A stretch of 14,501 bases of DNA from Burkholderiaceae bacterium (GTDB lineage: Bacteria > Pseudomonadota > Gammaproteobacteria > Burkholderiales > Burkholderiaceae_C), in NCBI GenBank assembly GCA_029864165.1, contig JAOTTZ010000014.1, forward strand, positions 1-14,501, read 5' to 3'. The stretch's first letter is position 1, and each line of letters starts with the position of its first letter. Both the position numbers and the translations under genes were made by a program. This document shows positions 1 through 7,311 of this stretch, in pieces. The notes below the pieces were generated by a model. That model was not told where the DNA came from and did no database searches. It saw nothing but the letters and a program-made list of their open reading frames with translations.

Positions 1-467
1 TCCATCGGGAACAGCGTGAACAAACCGTCGTTCATCATCGCGCGTGCACCACCACCGCCCTCTTCGGCCGGTTGAAACACCAGGTACACCGTGCCGTCGT
101 AGTTGCGGTGCCGGGACAAGTGCTTGCCCGCGGCCAGCAGCATCGCGGTGTGGCCGTCGTGGCCGCAGGCGTGCATTTTTCCCTCGTGCCGGCTTGCGTG
201 CGCAAAGCGGTTGTGCTCGGTGATGGGCAGTGCGTCCATATCGGCGCGCAAGCCCACGGCGCGGTTACTGTTGCCGCTTTTCAGGATCGCCACCACGCCG
301 GTCTTGCCCAGGCCGCGGTGCACGGGAATGTCCCATTCGGTAAGCGCGTTGACGATCAAGTCCGAGGTGCGCTGCTCCTCGTAGCAAAGTTCAGGATGAG
401 CGTGAAGTTCACGCCGGATGGCGGCCAAGGCAGCAGCGTCGGCGCGTATGGGTTCGATCAGTTGCAT
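1..467 (-). CDS. M20-family amidohydrolase (hippurate hydrolase-like), N-terminal part, cut by window edge
   Basis: The first 155 residues of a metal-dependent amidohydrolase of peptidase family M20D, which includes hippurate hydrolases, N-acyl-amino-acid deacylases and IAA-amino acid hydrolases. Seen: HAHPEL near residues 22-27, LRADMDALP near 73-81, the metal-site motif ACGHDGHTAMLL with C101 and H103, and the catalytic/metal-binding pair E135-E136 in QPAEEGGGG. Family members are about 390-400 aa, so the dimerisation domain and C-terminal metal ligands lie off the left edge. The ATG at 467 fits the usual family start; an in-frame extension of about 18 codons lacks family-like sequence. No signal peptide is visible, so the enzyme is probably cytoplasmic. 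It would cleave an N-acylated amino acid such as hippurate; the exact substrate cannot be read from this half. It lies downstream of the secreted-protein gene on the same strand, 271 bp away, so it is probably transcribed separately. Confidence 0.9.
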   Translation of the reverse strand, partial: MQLIEPIRADAAALAAIRRELHAHPELCYEEQRTSDLIVNALTEWDIPVHRGLGKTGVVAILKSGNSNRAVGLRADMDALPITEHNRFAHASRHEGKMHACGHDGHTAMLLAAGKHLSRHRNYDGTVYLVFQPAEEGGGGARAMMNDGLFTLFPM

Positions 468-738
468 GGTGGAAGCCCCGCGTGCGACGCGATTACTGTG
501 CGTCGCGCAACAAGACAAAAGCCCAGTTTACCTGCGTGCCCCCTGTGTTGGCCACCTTCGCAGGCGTAGATAGGGCCGTGGGCCGCGAGGCCCTGGTGTC
601 GGCACCCAACGCGCCACTTTGGCTACAGCGCGGCGCATCAGGCGCGTGCTCGTGTCAGCACCACCTTGAGCTGACCACGTTGGACGTTTGATTCTGCCGT
701 GTTAGTCCGTCCTCACCCACAGCCACTGGTCTTTCACG

Positions 739-1158
739 CTAACATCCAGCCCCGCCCGCCTGCACACCATAGGCCGCCCCACCGATGTTCACGCGCCCAT
801 TTCTCTGCAAATAGATCGGGTAGGCGCCCCTTTGACCACGGTCGGTTTTGTACACCAACAGCGTCTTCGAGCCCCGCTGCTGAACATCCCAGCGCCCGGT
901 GATGGTCGTGTTGGACGCACCGCCTGCCTGACCGGGTACCGACCAACTGCCTTCCTTGTAGTAACGATAGCGACCGTTGCGGCAAAAGTCGAGGACGGTG
1001 AGCGTGCTGTTGGCGCTGATCGCTGAGCCGGAGTAAGTCGTCAGCTTTGCCCCCGCAAGGCCGGACCGCCATTTCTGCGTGATGCTTTGTGCAAGGCTGG
1101 TCGCTGCGACACACAGCAGCGTAACGACGAGGCCGGCGTGAAGTACGGGTGTCTTCAT
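739..1158 (-). CDS. Small secreted protein of unknown function, probably frameshifted near its C-terminus
   Basis: A 139-residue protein with a clear signal peptide: KT, then a hydrophobic stretch, with likely cleavage after SLA near residue 23. A strong ribosome-binding site precedes the ATG. The mature part has no family I can name. Its pattern (FCRNGRYRYYKEGSWS, a Gly/Ser/Asn linker, GRWDV, then LLVYKTDRGQRGAYPIYL and VNIGGAAYGV) resembles small lipocalin-like beta domains in which strands follow a GRW motif; this is inference from texture only. The frame ends abruptly as AGGAGC-stop. Removing one G from the four-base run at 750-753 lets it continue as GLDVSVKDQWLWVRTD to a stop at 702-704, giving 151 aa. 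Either the gene carries a one-base insertion or the read does. It is transcribed away from gltI. Confidence 0.75.
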   Translation of the reverse strand: MKTPVLHAGLVVTLLCVAATSLAQSITQKWRSGLAGAKLTTYSGSAISANSTLTVLDFCRNGRYRYYKEGSWSVPGQAGGASNTTITGRWDVQQRGSKTLLVYKTDRGQRGAYPIYLQRNGRVNIGGAAYGVQAGGAGC

Positions 1159-1546
1159 GATCCGCTCTCCTTTAAGACTAGAAAACTCAAGGCAACAAGC
1201 ACCGTAGTTCGGTATTCGTCAAAATCTCCCACAGAAGAAACTGAGAATAAGATCGTTAGGCTACGGCTGCGATCACAGATTAAGCGCTATCGATCGGCGC
1301 GACATCATTCGCATTGTGGATAGATCACGTCCAGCCTGAGACCGACGAGCGATAGTGGCGTTCGCGCGGTGGTGTAACGTGGCACCGGTCGAGTCGGCCG
1401 GGCTAGGCCCACATTCGACGCATCCGTTACTCCGCACGCGGCGCGAACAACCAATCCTGTCTATGCGCCAGCGAGGCATCGCGGATTCATCGATACGTCA
1501 ACCTAGAATCGAAGACTTTCACGCTCATCACTCACAAGGGCCCAGT
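1159..1546. other. 388-bp divergent intergenic region between the secreted-protein gene and gltI
   Basis: This stretch should hold the promoters of two genes transcribed outward. On the plus strand, TAGAAT at 1504-1509 is a fair -10 box placed 38 bp before the gltI start, but no good -35 box sits 16-18 bp upstream, so an activator-dependent promoter is possible. On the minus strand, TTGACG (1217-1222 as its complement) could be a -35 box, without a convincing -10. I see no strong operator palindrome, RNA gene or believable ORF here. The open frame continuing upstream of gltI to 1355 is not coding-like. Confidence 0.4.
1165..1173 (-). promoter_or_regulatory. Strong Shine-Dalgarno for the small secreted protein
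   Basis: On the minus strand AAAGGAGAG lies six bases before the ATG at 1158. It fixes the start of the secreted-protein gene and supports its being translated. Confidence 0.8.
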
Positions 1547-2443
1547 ATGAAAAAGTCGATTCTGATACTGTTCACCGCCTTGCTGGCGACCGGCCTGCTG
1601 CGCGCCGAAGACACACTGAAGAAGATCAAAGACAACGACGGTAGCGTGATGATGGGGGTGCGCGAGTCCTCGGGCGCGCTGTCGTACACGCTGGGTGGCG
1701 GCAAGTATGCCGGCTTTCACGTCGACGTCTGCCGGCGCGTGCTGTCGGACATCCAGAAGTCGCTCGGCCTCGCCAGGCTAGACGTCCAGTACCTGCCCGT
1801 GACCTCGCAAAACCGCATTCCGCTGGTGCGAAACGGCACGGTCGATATCGAGTGCGGTTCGACGACCAACAACGCCGCCCGCCAGAAAACTGTTGCGTTC
1901 GCGGTGACCACCTACGTCGAGGAAGTGCGCATCGCTGTCAAGGCGAACTCGGGCATCACCAGCATCGACCAACTCGATGGCAAGACCGTCGCGACGACGA
2001 CGGGAACGACCTCGGTGCGGTTGCTGCGCAAGCACCGGCGCGCAGGTGGTGCGGACTTCCGCGAAGTGTTTGGCAAGGACCATGCCGACAGCTTTTTGCT
2101 GTTGGCTTCCGGCCGTGCCGATGCTTTCGTGATGGACAGCCAGATCCTGGCGGGCAGCATTGCCAAATCCAGAAACCCTGCGGATTTCAAAATCGTTGGC
2201 GAGGTGTTGGCTATCGAGCCGATCGCCATCATGATGCGCAAAGACGACCCTGCCTTCAAGAAGGCGGTGAACGACAGCATCAAAGCACAGATCAAAAGCG
2301 GCGAGCTCGCCAAAACCTACGACAAGTGGTTCATGCAACCTATTCCGCCAAGCAACACCACCATTGGCCTACCCCTCAGCGAAGCGACCCGGGCCGCGTG
2401 GACCAACCCCAACGACAAGCCGGTTGAAGACTACGCCCACTGA
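1547..2443 (+). CDS. gltI: Glutamate/aspartate ABC transporter, periplasmic substrate-binding protein
   Basis: A 298-residue solute-binding protein of the type 3 (polar amino acid) family; E. coli GltI is 302 aa. It captures glutamate and aspartate in the periplasm and delivers them to GltJK. Seen: signal peptide MKKSILILFTALLATGLLRA with likely cleavage before ED; RESSGALSY; PVTSQNRIPLVRNGTVDIE; the hallmark ECGSTTNN at residues 102-109; GTTSVRLL; KDHADSFLLLASGRADAFVMD; RKDDPAFKK; and KWFMQPIPPSN near the end. All correspond to conserved GltI segments. The ATG at 1547 is chosen because it begins the signal peptide and has AAGGG seven bases upstream; the frame is open 64 codons further but without family similarity. 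First gene of gltIJKL, separated from gltJ by 109 bp that begin with a stem-loop. Confidence 0.95.
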   Translation: MKKSILILFTALLATGLLRAEDTLKKIKDNDGSVMMGVRESSGALSYTLGGGKYAGFHVDVCRRVLSDIQKSLGLARLDVQYLPVTSQNRIPLVRNGTVDIECGSTTNNAARQKTVAFAVTTYVEEVRIAVKANSGITSIDQLDGKTVATTTGTTSVRLLRKHRRAGGADFREVFGKDHADSFLLLASGRADAFVMDSQILAGSIAKSRNPADFKIVGEVLAIEPIAIMMRKDDPAFKKAVNDSIKAQIKSGELAKTYDKWFMQPIPPSNTTIGLPLSEATRAAWTNPNDKPVEDYAH

Positions 2444-2446
2444 AAC

Positions 2447-2462
2447 CAACCGGCGGCGGTTG
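2447..2462 (+). promoter_or_regulatory. Stem-loop just after gltI (possible mRNA stabiliser or attenuator)
   Basis: CAACCG-GCGG-CGGTTG is a perfect 6-bp stem with a 4-base loop, starting four bases past the gltI stop codon. There is no U-run directly behind it, so it is not a classic terminator. Such intercistronic hairpins after binding-protein genes commonly protect the upstream message and leave more binding protein than permease. That role is inferred here. Confidence 0.45.
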
Positions 2463-2552
2463 AAGTCAGCGCTCAGCGCCCGATGCCTTGACGCGCAAAG
2501 CCCGGTGCCGCGCCTCGTCTTTTTATAGCTGATCGGCCCGCGTGAAACAGCC

Positions 2553-3263
2553 TTGAGCAGTAATTGGGACTGGCAGGTTTTCCTGCAAGGCACCGGTGGC
2601 GGACGCACCTACCTTGAATGGTTGCTATCGGCTTGGGGCTGGACGGTTGCGGTGTCTGCGATGGCGTTGGCCGTTGCACTGTTCGTCGGCGCGCTGATGG
2701 GGATACTTCGCACCACGCCGCATAAAGGGTGGGTGCTGGTCGGCAACGCGTGGACTGAAGTGTTCCGCAACATTCCGCTGCTGGTTCAGATCTTCATTTG
2801 GTACCACGTCATCCCGTCGATATTCCTCGCCTTGCGCAGCGTCCCTAGCTTTTGGCTGGTGGTGTTCGCGCTCGGCTTTTTCACTTCGGCGCGCGTTTCC
2901 GAGCAAGTCAAGGCAGGCATCCAAGCGCTACCCCAGGGCCAGCGCCACGCCGGCTTAGCGATGGGTCTGACGCTCGCGCAGACCTACCGCTACGTGTTGT
3001 TGCCGATGGCGTTTCGCATCGTCCTGCCGCCGCTGACCAGCGAGGCGATGAACATCGTCAAGAACTCGGCGGTAGCGTTCGCGGTCAGCGTGGCCGAGCT
3101 GACGATGTTCGCGATGCAGGCACAAGAAGAAACTTCGCGCGGCGTTGAGATTTATATAGCCGTCACCGGCCTGTACTTTTTGTCGGCGTTTGCGATCAAC
3201 CGCGTCGCGTTGCTGATCGAGAACTGCATCAGCGTACCCGGCATGATCGGCGAGCACCGATGA
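2553..3263 (+). CDS. gltJ: Glutamate/aspartate ABC transporter, permease GltJ
   Basis: A 236-residue inner-membrane permease of the His/Glu/Gln/Arg family that forms the channel with GltK. Seen: hydrophobic segments typical of the family; FRNIPLLVQIFIWYHVIP; and the EAA loop that docks the ATPase, beginning EQVKAGIQALPQGQ at residue 117 and followed by AGLAMGLTLAQTYRYVLLP; then PLTSEAMNIVKNSAV. I chose the TTG at 2553 because the product then begins MSSNWDWQVFLQG, which lines up with E. coli GltJ (MSIDWNWGIFLQ). An in-frame stop lies at 2526-2528 and no ATG or GTG occurs in frame between. No good Shine-Dalgarno precedes it, so initiation is probably weak, in line with lower permease than binding-protein output. 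Its stop overlaps the gltK start as ATGA. Confidence 0.93.
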   Translation: MSSNWDWQVFLQGTGGGRTYLEWLLSAWGWTVAVSAMALAVALFVGALMGILRTTPHKGWVLVGNAWTEVFRNIPLLVQIFIWYHVIPSIFLALRSVPSFWLVVFALGFFTSARVSEQVKAGIQALPQGQRHAGLAMGLTLAQTYRYVLLPMAFRIVLPPLTSEAMNIVKNSAVAFAVSVAELTMFAMQAQEETSRGVEIYIAVTGLYFLSAFAINRVALLIENCISVPGMIGEHR

Positions 3264-3925
3264 ATCTGGACTTTGCTTTCATGAGCTGGAGTGTCGTCTC
3301 CAGCTTCATCGTCAAGGGTTTGATTTTTTCGGTACAACTGACCTTGATCGCGATGCTGGGTGGCGTTGTGCTCGGCACCCTGCTGGCGCTGGCGCGGCTG
3401 TCGGGGCGAAAGTGGTTGGTCATTCCAGCGGCGGCGTACGTGAACACGCTGCGTTCGATTCCGCTGGTGATGGTGATTCTGTGGTTTTTTTTGCTGATTC
3501 CGATGTTGATCGGACGGCCCATGGGCGCTGAGCTGTCGGCCATCATCACTTTCACGGTGTTCGAGGCGGCGTATTACAGCGAGATCATGCGCGCCGGCAT
3601 TCAATCTGTCCCCAGCGGGCAGGCGCAAGCGGGTTACGCCGTGGGGATGAGCTACGCGCAATGCATGCAGCTCATTGTGTTGCCACAGGCGTTTCGCAAC
3701 ATGTTGCCGGTGTTGCTGACGCAGACCATCGTCTTGTTCCAGGACACCTCGCTGGTCTACGCCATCGGCGCATACGACTTGCTCAAGGGCTTTGAGCTCG
3801 CCGGCAAGAGCTTCAACCGCCCGGTCGAGACCTATTTGCTTGCCGCGGTGGTGTACTTTGTCATTTGCTTCAGCCTGTCGATGCTGGTGCGCCGTTTGCA
3901 ACTCAAGATTCAGATTGTTCGTTGA
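3260..3925 (+). CDS. gltK: Glutamate/aspartate ABC transporter, permease GltK
   Basis: A 221-residue permease, the second channel subunit (E. coli GltK is 224 aa). Seen: the N-terminus MNLDFAFMSWSVV; NTLRSIPLVMVILWFFLLIP; and the EAA loop SEIMRAGIQSVPSGQ beginning at about residue 107, followed by AGYAVGMSYAQCMQLIVLPQAFRNMLP; then LFQDTSLVYAIGAYDLL, all characteristic of GltK. The start codon overlaps the gltJ stop by 4 bp (ATGA), implying translational coupling. The gene ends nine bases before gltL. Confidence 0.94.
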   Translation: MNLDFAFMSWSVVSSFIVKGLIFSVQLTLIAMLGGVVLGTLLALARLSGRKWLVIPAAAYVNTLRSIPLVMVILWFFLLIPMLIGRPMGAELSAIITFTVFEAAYYSEIMRAGIQSVPSGQAQAGYAVGMSYAQCMQLIVLPQAFRNMLPVLLTQTIVLFQDTSLVYAIGAYDLLKGFELAGKSFNRPVETYLLAAVVYFVICFSLSMLVRRLQLKIQIVR

Positions 3926-3934
3926 GGTGCCACG

Positions 3935-4678
3935 ATGATTGAGATCAAGAACGTTTCCAAGTGGTACGGCAAGGTTCAGGTGCTGGCAGAGTGCAGTACC
4001 AGCATCAAACGTGGCGAAGTCGTCGTTGTCTGCGGCCCCTCAGGTTCTGGCAAATCAACGCTCATCAAGGCGGTGAATGCGCTGGAGCCCTTTCAGCAGG
4101 GCGAAATTGTCGTTGACGGCATCTCTGTTGCTGACCGCAAGACCGACCTGCCCAAGCTGCGCGCGCGGGTGGGCATGGTGTTTCAGCACTTTGAGCTCTT
4201 CCCACACCTCAGCGTGACCGAAAACCTCACGCTGGCGCAAGTCAAAGTACTCAAACGCCGTAGTGACGAAGCCCAGGCACGCGGCCTGAAGATGTTGGAG
4301 CGCGTCGGACTGATGGCACACAAAGACAAGTTCCCCGGTCAGCTCTCAGGCGGCCAGCAACAGCGCGTGGCGATCGCCCGCGCGCTCAGCATGGACCCTA
4401 TCGTGATGCTGTTTGACGAGCCAACCTCTGCGCTCGACCCCGAAATGGTCGGTGAGGTGCTTGACGTGATGATGATGCTGGCCCAAGAAGGCATGACGAT
4501 GATGGTCGTCACGCACGAGATGGGATTTGCGAAGAAAGTCAGCCACCGCGTGATCTTCATGGACGGCGGCAGAATCGTCGAAGACTGTACCCGCAACGAA
4601 TTTTTTGATCAACCAGACGCGCGTTCGGAGCGCGCTCAGCAGTTTCTCGCCAAAATTCTCGGGCACTCAATAACCTAA
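3935..4678 (+). CDS. gltL: Glutamate/aspartate ABC transporter, ATP-binding protein
   Basis: A 247-residue cytoplasmic ATPase that powers GltIJK import. Seen: Walker [10 protein letters not shown] at residues 34-42; Q-loop region [16 protein letters not shown] signature LSGGQ at 137-141; Walker B with D161-E162; D-loop SALDPE; and switch histidine H194 in VVTHEM. All catalytic elements are intact, and the length fits polar amino acid ABC ATPases (about 240-250 aa). The Shine-Dalgarno GAGGTG overlaps the gltK stop codon, and the spacer is nine bases, so the gene is in the same operon. Its last 12 bp overlap the end of ggt on the opposite strand, leaving no room for a separate terminator between them. 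Confidence 0.96.
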   Translation: MIEIKNVSKWYGKVQVLAECSTSIKRGEVVVVCGPSGSGKSTLIKAVNALEPFQQGEIVVDGISVADRKTDLPKLRARVGMVFQHFELFPHLSVTENLTLAQVKVLKRRSDEAQARGLKMLERVGLMAHKDKFPGQLSGGQQQRVAIARALSMDPIVMLFDEPTSALDPEMVGEVLDVMMMLAQEGMTMMVVTHEMGFAKKVSHRVIFMDGGRIVEDCTRNEFFDQPDARSERAQQFLAKILGHSIT

Positions 4679-6403
4679 AGCCAGCCCGGTGTTGCGACGC
4701 GGGTCATTTGCGCCGTAGAAGCGGTTCTTGCCGACCGGTTTTTCGACCAGCGCTGGTGCCCCGATCATGATCGCGGCGAGGTGCGTGCTCAAGCCTGCGT
4801 CGGTGAACTGGTGGCCCATGCCCTCGAGGATTTGGCGTGTGTCGGGGCTGAGCGCGAAACGCTCTATGCTCGTGGCCTCGGGCAGCCACTGCTGGTGAAA
4901 GCGCGGTGCGTCTACAGCCTCTTGCACGTTCATGCCATAGTCGACGACGTTGACGATGGCGTGCAGTACTGTGGTAATGATGCGGCTGCCGCCAGGCGTT
5001 CCGACCACCAGCACCGGCTTGCCGTTCTTGGTGACGACGGTGGGGCTCATTGAGCTCAGCGGCCGCTTGCCCGGCGCAATGGCATTGGCCTTGCCCTGCA
5101 CCAAGCCGTACAGGTTGGGCACGCCAATCTTGATAGTGAAATCGTCCATTTCGTTGTTCAAGACGACGCCGGTTTTCGCGGCGGTGACTTTGGCGCCAAA
5201 CCAGCCGTTGAGCGTCGTAGTCACCGCGACCGCGTTGCCCCATTGGTCGACGATCGAATAATGCGTTGTATCGCTGCCCTCGTGCGGGGCGACGCCGGGC
5301 ATGATGTCTTGCGAGCGGCCCGCCTGGGCTGGATCGATGGCGGCGCGGATCTTCGCCGCGTAGTCTTTGTCTAGCAGCCGCGCCAGCGGGTTGTCGACGA
5401 AGTCCGGGTCACCGAGGTAGCTATTGCGGTCCACATAGGCGTGACGCATGGCCTCGATCTGGTAGTGCACCGCGCGCGCCGAGCGAAAGCCCATTTCCTT
5501 GAGTGGATAGCCTTCGAGCACGTTGAGGATTTCACAGAGGATGACACCACCCGAGCTGGGTGGCGGCGCTGAAACGATGCCGAAACCACGGTAGTCGCAT
5601 TCGACGGGCTTGAGCTCGCGCGCCTGGTACTGGTCGAGATCGGCTTGCCTCAAGATGCCGCCGCCGGTTCGGCTGGCCGCAACCAACGCGGCCGCCACGG
5701 GACCCTTGTAAAACCCTTTCGCACCGTTGTTGCTGATCAGCTTGAGCGTGCTTGCGAGGTCTTTTTGCACCAGCACCTGGCCAGGTCTGAACGGCTTGCC
5801 GCGGTGCAGAAAAATCGCACTGCTGGCGGCATCGCGCTTGAAGTCATCGGTTGCGCTGTGCAGCATGTCGATGTCGCCCTGGGCCAGCGTGAAGCCACGT
5901 TGCGCGTACTGGATGGCCGGCGCCATCACCGCAGCACGCTTCATCGTGCCGTACTTGGAAAGTGCCAGCTCCATGCCAGCGACCGTGCCCGGTACGCCCA
6001 CCGCCAAATGACCCGAAGTGCTCGCGCCTGGTATGACCTCGCCGTTCTTGTCGAGGTACATATCGGCCGTCGCTGCCAGCGGCGCCTTCTCGCGAAAATC
6101 GATGAACGTCTTGTCTCCATTTGCGAGCTGGATCGTCATGAAGCCGCCACCGCCCAGGTTGCCGGCCGCAGGGTACACAACAGCGAGTGCATAGCCGACC
6201 GCAACGGCTGCGTCGACAGCATTGCCGCCGTCTTTGAGCACGTCAACGCCGACGCGGGTGGCCAACTGCTGCGCAGTGACGACCATGCCGTTCTCGGCCG
6301 CGACCGGCGCGAGTGACGCTGCTAGCGAGACGCCGCACACAACGGCAAATGCGCAGGCCAGCAGCGTACGGGGGTAAACACGGGGGTAAAAGCCAAATAG
6401 CAT
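4667..6403 (-). CDS. ggt: Gamma-glutamyltransferase (glutathione hydrolase) precursor
   Basis: A 578-residue periplasmic N-terminal nucleophile hydrolase that removes the gamma-glutamyl group from glutathione and related compounds; E. coli Ggt is 580 aa. Seen: a signal peptide of about 25-30 residues; NGMVVTAQ and [10 protein letters not shown] at the mature N-terminus; the substrate-binding arginine in [19 protein letters not shown]; the autocleavage site DTTHYS with nucleophile T379, which starts the ~200-residue small subunit; [30 protein letters not shown]; and PGGSRIITT. The catalytic residues look intact. I start at the ATG at 6403, not the upstream ATG at 6496, because 6403 leads directly into a normal signal peptide and gives the family length. 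No strong Shine-Dalgarno precedes either. It lies tail-to-tail with gltL and its glutamate product is the GltIJKL substrate. Confidence 0.94.
   Translation of the reverse strand: MLFGFYPRVYPRTLLACAFAVVCGVSLAASLAPVAAENGMVVTAQQLATRVGVDVLKDGGNAVDAAVAVGYALAVVYPAAGNLGGGGFMTIQLANGDKTFIDFREKAPLAATADMYLDKNGEVIPGASTSGHLAVGVPGTVAGMELALSKYGTMKRAAVMAPAIQYAQRGFTLAQGDIDMLHSATDDFKRDAASSAIFLHRGKPFRPGQVLVQKDLASTLKLISNNGAKGFYKGPVAAALVAASRTGGGILRQADLDQYQARELKPVECDYRGFGIVSAPPPSSGGVILCEILNVLEGYPLKEMGFRSARAVHYQIEAMRHAYVDRNSYLGDPDFVDNPLARLLDKDYAAKIRAAIDPAQAGRSQDIMPGVAPHEGSDTTHYSIVDQWGNAVAVTTTLNGWFGAKVTAAKTGVVLNNEMDDFTIKIGVPNLYGLVQGKANAIAPGKRPLSSMSPTVVTKNGKPVLVVGTPGGSRIITTVLHAIVNVVDYGMNVQEAVDAPRFHQQWLPEATSIERFALSPDTRQILEGMGHQFTDAGLSTHLAAIMIGAPALVEKPVGKNRFYGANDPRRNTGLALGY
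6367..6390 (-). repeat. 12-bp tandem repeat in the ggt signal-peptide region
   Basis: TACGGGGGTAAA at 6367-6378 is followed directly by CACGGGGGTAAA at 6379-6390, differing in one base. In ggt it encodes YPRV-YPRT, a four-residue duplication in the positively charged start of the signal peptide. The length is a multiple of three, so frame is kept. It probably arose by slippage. Confidence 0.8.
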
Positions 6404-6621
6404 GGGCGTGGTCTCGATATGTCGGAAGTGTCGCCGCCGTCTGAAACCGGGGGGGAGCACTATGTGGGCGGAGCACCCAAGGTGCTGGGCCTGCATTTTC
6501 GCCGCTTGCGAGTTGGCTCAAGCGCGCCGACGTTAAACGGGGCATCACGATGCCCACTATGAAATCAACAAACCAGACGCGATCCTATAGGCCAGAGGAA
6601 TCACGTTCTGGCATAGTCGCG
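6404..6621. other. Region upstream of ggt with a small palindrome and no gene
   Basis: Should carry the ggt promoter on the minus strand, but I cannot place -35 and -10 boxes with confidence. It includes a G7 run near 6450 and a near-perfect hairpin at 6540-6555 (GGGCAT-CACG-ATGCCC) that could be an operator or a leftover of the neighbouring intron remnant. From about 6590 onward the sequence (AGAGGAATC, then GGCATAGTCGCG just before the ATG at 6622) looks like the leader directly in front of group II intron maturase genes. The intron's 5' end and domain I are not recognisable. Confidence 0.4.
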
Positions 6622-6780
6622 ATGAAGCCTGCTAACAAAGAAGGCCGGGCAACCCGCTGTGGAGTCGGTGCCGCCACGGGAGGGAACCAAGCCGAATACG
6701 GAACAGACGCGCTCGTTACGGACGCAGAGCCGGGTAAGCGTCACAGCGGCTGGGGCGTGCGAATAAGGCTCGCCGACGAG
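6622..6780 (+). pseudogene. Group II intron-encoded reverse transcriptase/maturase, N-terminal remnant, frameshifted
   Basis: The ATG at 6622 opens MKPANKEG, the conserved start of a common class of bacterial group II intron proteins (LtrA-like). After about residue 8 the similarity moves to the +1 frame from 6647, which reads GQPAVESVPPREGTKPN and then RTQSRVSVTAA before a TAA at 6764-6766; this keeps the family pattern E.V..R.GTK.N followed by RTQ.R.SV. A further shift gives LGRANKAR, where the family has L.R....AR. So at least two frameshifts are present, and everything after about residue 50, including the whole RT domain, is deleted. No functional product is expected. Family assignment rests on remembered N-terminal patterns. 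Confidence 0.75.
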
Positions 6781-6849
6781 TGAGCAGCCATCACTTGTGT
6801 CCGTCAACCATGGCCGAACCGGCGCTTTGCCGTCACATACCCATGGTAG

Positions 6850-6883
6850 GAACCGGATGCCCGAAGCGGGCCCGTTCGGACTT
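6850..6883 (+). ncRNA. Degenerate group II intron domain V
   Basis: The bases fit the domain V layout: a 9-nt arm GAACCGGAT (6850-6858), an inner GCCC/GGGC stem (6859-6862 with 6868-6871) capped by GAAGC, a two-base bulge CC (6872-6873), and a closing arm GTTCGGACT (6874-6882), followed by TGTGCGGG as in intact introns. Decay is visible: the catalytic triad reads AAC instead of AGC, two base pairs of the lower stem are mismatched, and the inner stem-loop is one base short. It should be catalytically dead. Confidence 0.65.
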
Positions 6884-6987
6884 GTGCGGGCACGCGCGAG
6901 GAAACGGGAATCCCTACCGCGATACCCGGCACGGTTTCGCAATTGCACCAGAGCCTGGCGAGTTGCCCGCTGCATCGCAAGCGCAAC

Positions 6988-7311
6988 TCAGTCCTTGGCT
7001 TTGCCCAACGTGATTTCTATAGTTTGGGTGGTGGAGACCGAGAAGGCTGCTTTCTCGAACGACGGCGGGCCGAACAAGCCCTCGGCATTGTTGGAAAAGC
7101 CCACCAGCTCGGTCGGAATACCAAACAATCCGGTGTTTAGTTTTCCGTTGCCGTCCTGATCGTAGTAGACGCTCACTGCATAGGTCCCAGGCTTCAGTTT
7201 GTCCAGCTGCAAAACCACCTGTCCGTCAGAATCAACGAGTATGTGCCGACTGGTGATCGGCTCCTTCAGGAAGTTTTCTTTCGACGTGAACAGAGCCAAG
7301 ACAGCTTGGCC
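6988..7311 (-). pseudogene. DUF2141-family protein, 5'-truncated
   Basis: The open part encodes the C-terminal two thirds of a DUF2141 domain, a small exported beta-sandwich protein family of unknown role. Seen: ALFTSKENFLKEPI; LKPGTYAVSVYYDQDGNGKLN; FGIPTELVGFSNN; and FGPPSFEKAAFSV, the family's signature run. Intact members have a signal peptide and about 25-30 residues before this point; here similarity begins at GQAV (7311), and an in-frame stop on the minus strand lies at 7315-7317. The only in-frame start is a TTG at 7299 without a Shine-Dalgarno. The break coincides with the edge of the adjoining IS remnant. The protein could not be exported as it stands, so I treat it as a pseudogene. 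Confidence 0.8.

Larger units (their letters stand above)
6600..6920 (+). mobile_element. Remnant of a bacterial group II intron (large internal deletion)
   Basis: The segment combines the start of an intron-encoded protein gene (from 6622) with a domain V/VI-like 3' part (6850-6920), but only about 70 bp separate them where roughly 1.2 kb of reverse transcriptase/maturase coding sequence should lie. The 5' ribozyme domains are missing or unrecognisable. Edges are approximate: about 6600 on the left, and the TCCCTACC stretch at about 6911-6918, typical of the intron 3' end, on the right. A dead element. Confidence 0.75.

Noticed and set aside
580..593. GGGCC-GCGA-GGCCC hairpin between the amidohydrolase and secreted-protein genes, considered as a terminator
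   Set aside because: The stem is only 5 bp and no T-run follows on either strand; a chance palindrome in GC-rich DNA is as likely.
1378..1400. Possible sigma-54 promoter (TGGCAC) upstream of gltI
   Set aside because: The -24-like element has no matching TTGC -12 element at the required spacing.
1355..1546. In-frame 64-codon upstream extension of gltI
   Set aside because: It would bury the signal peptide inside the protein; the ATG at 1547 has a Shine-Dalgarno and the right family length.
3152..3901. Minus-strand open frame of 249 codons
   Set aside because: Antisense to gltK; His/Gln/Arg-rich and without domain resemblance.
4667..6496. Longer ggt product starting at the ATG at 6496
   Set aside because: The extra 31 residues are Arg/His-rich, precede a normal signal peptide, would make the protein longer than the family and lack a Shine-Dalgarno.
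6601..6975. Minus-strand open frame of 124 codons
   Set aside because: It is the reverse of the group II intron remnant, which explains both ends of this stretch better.
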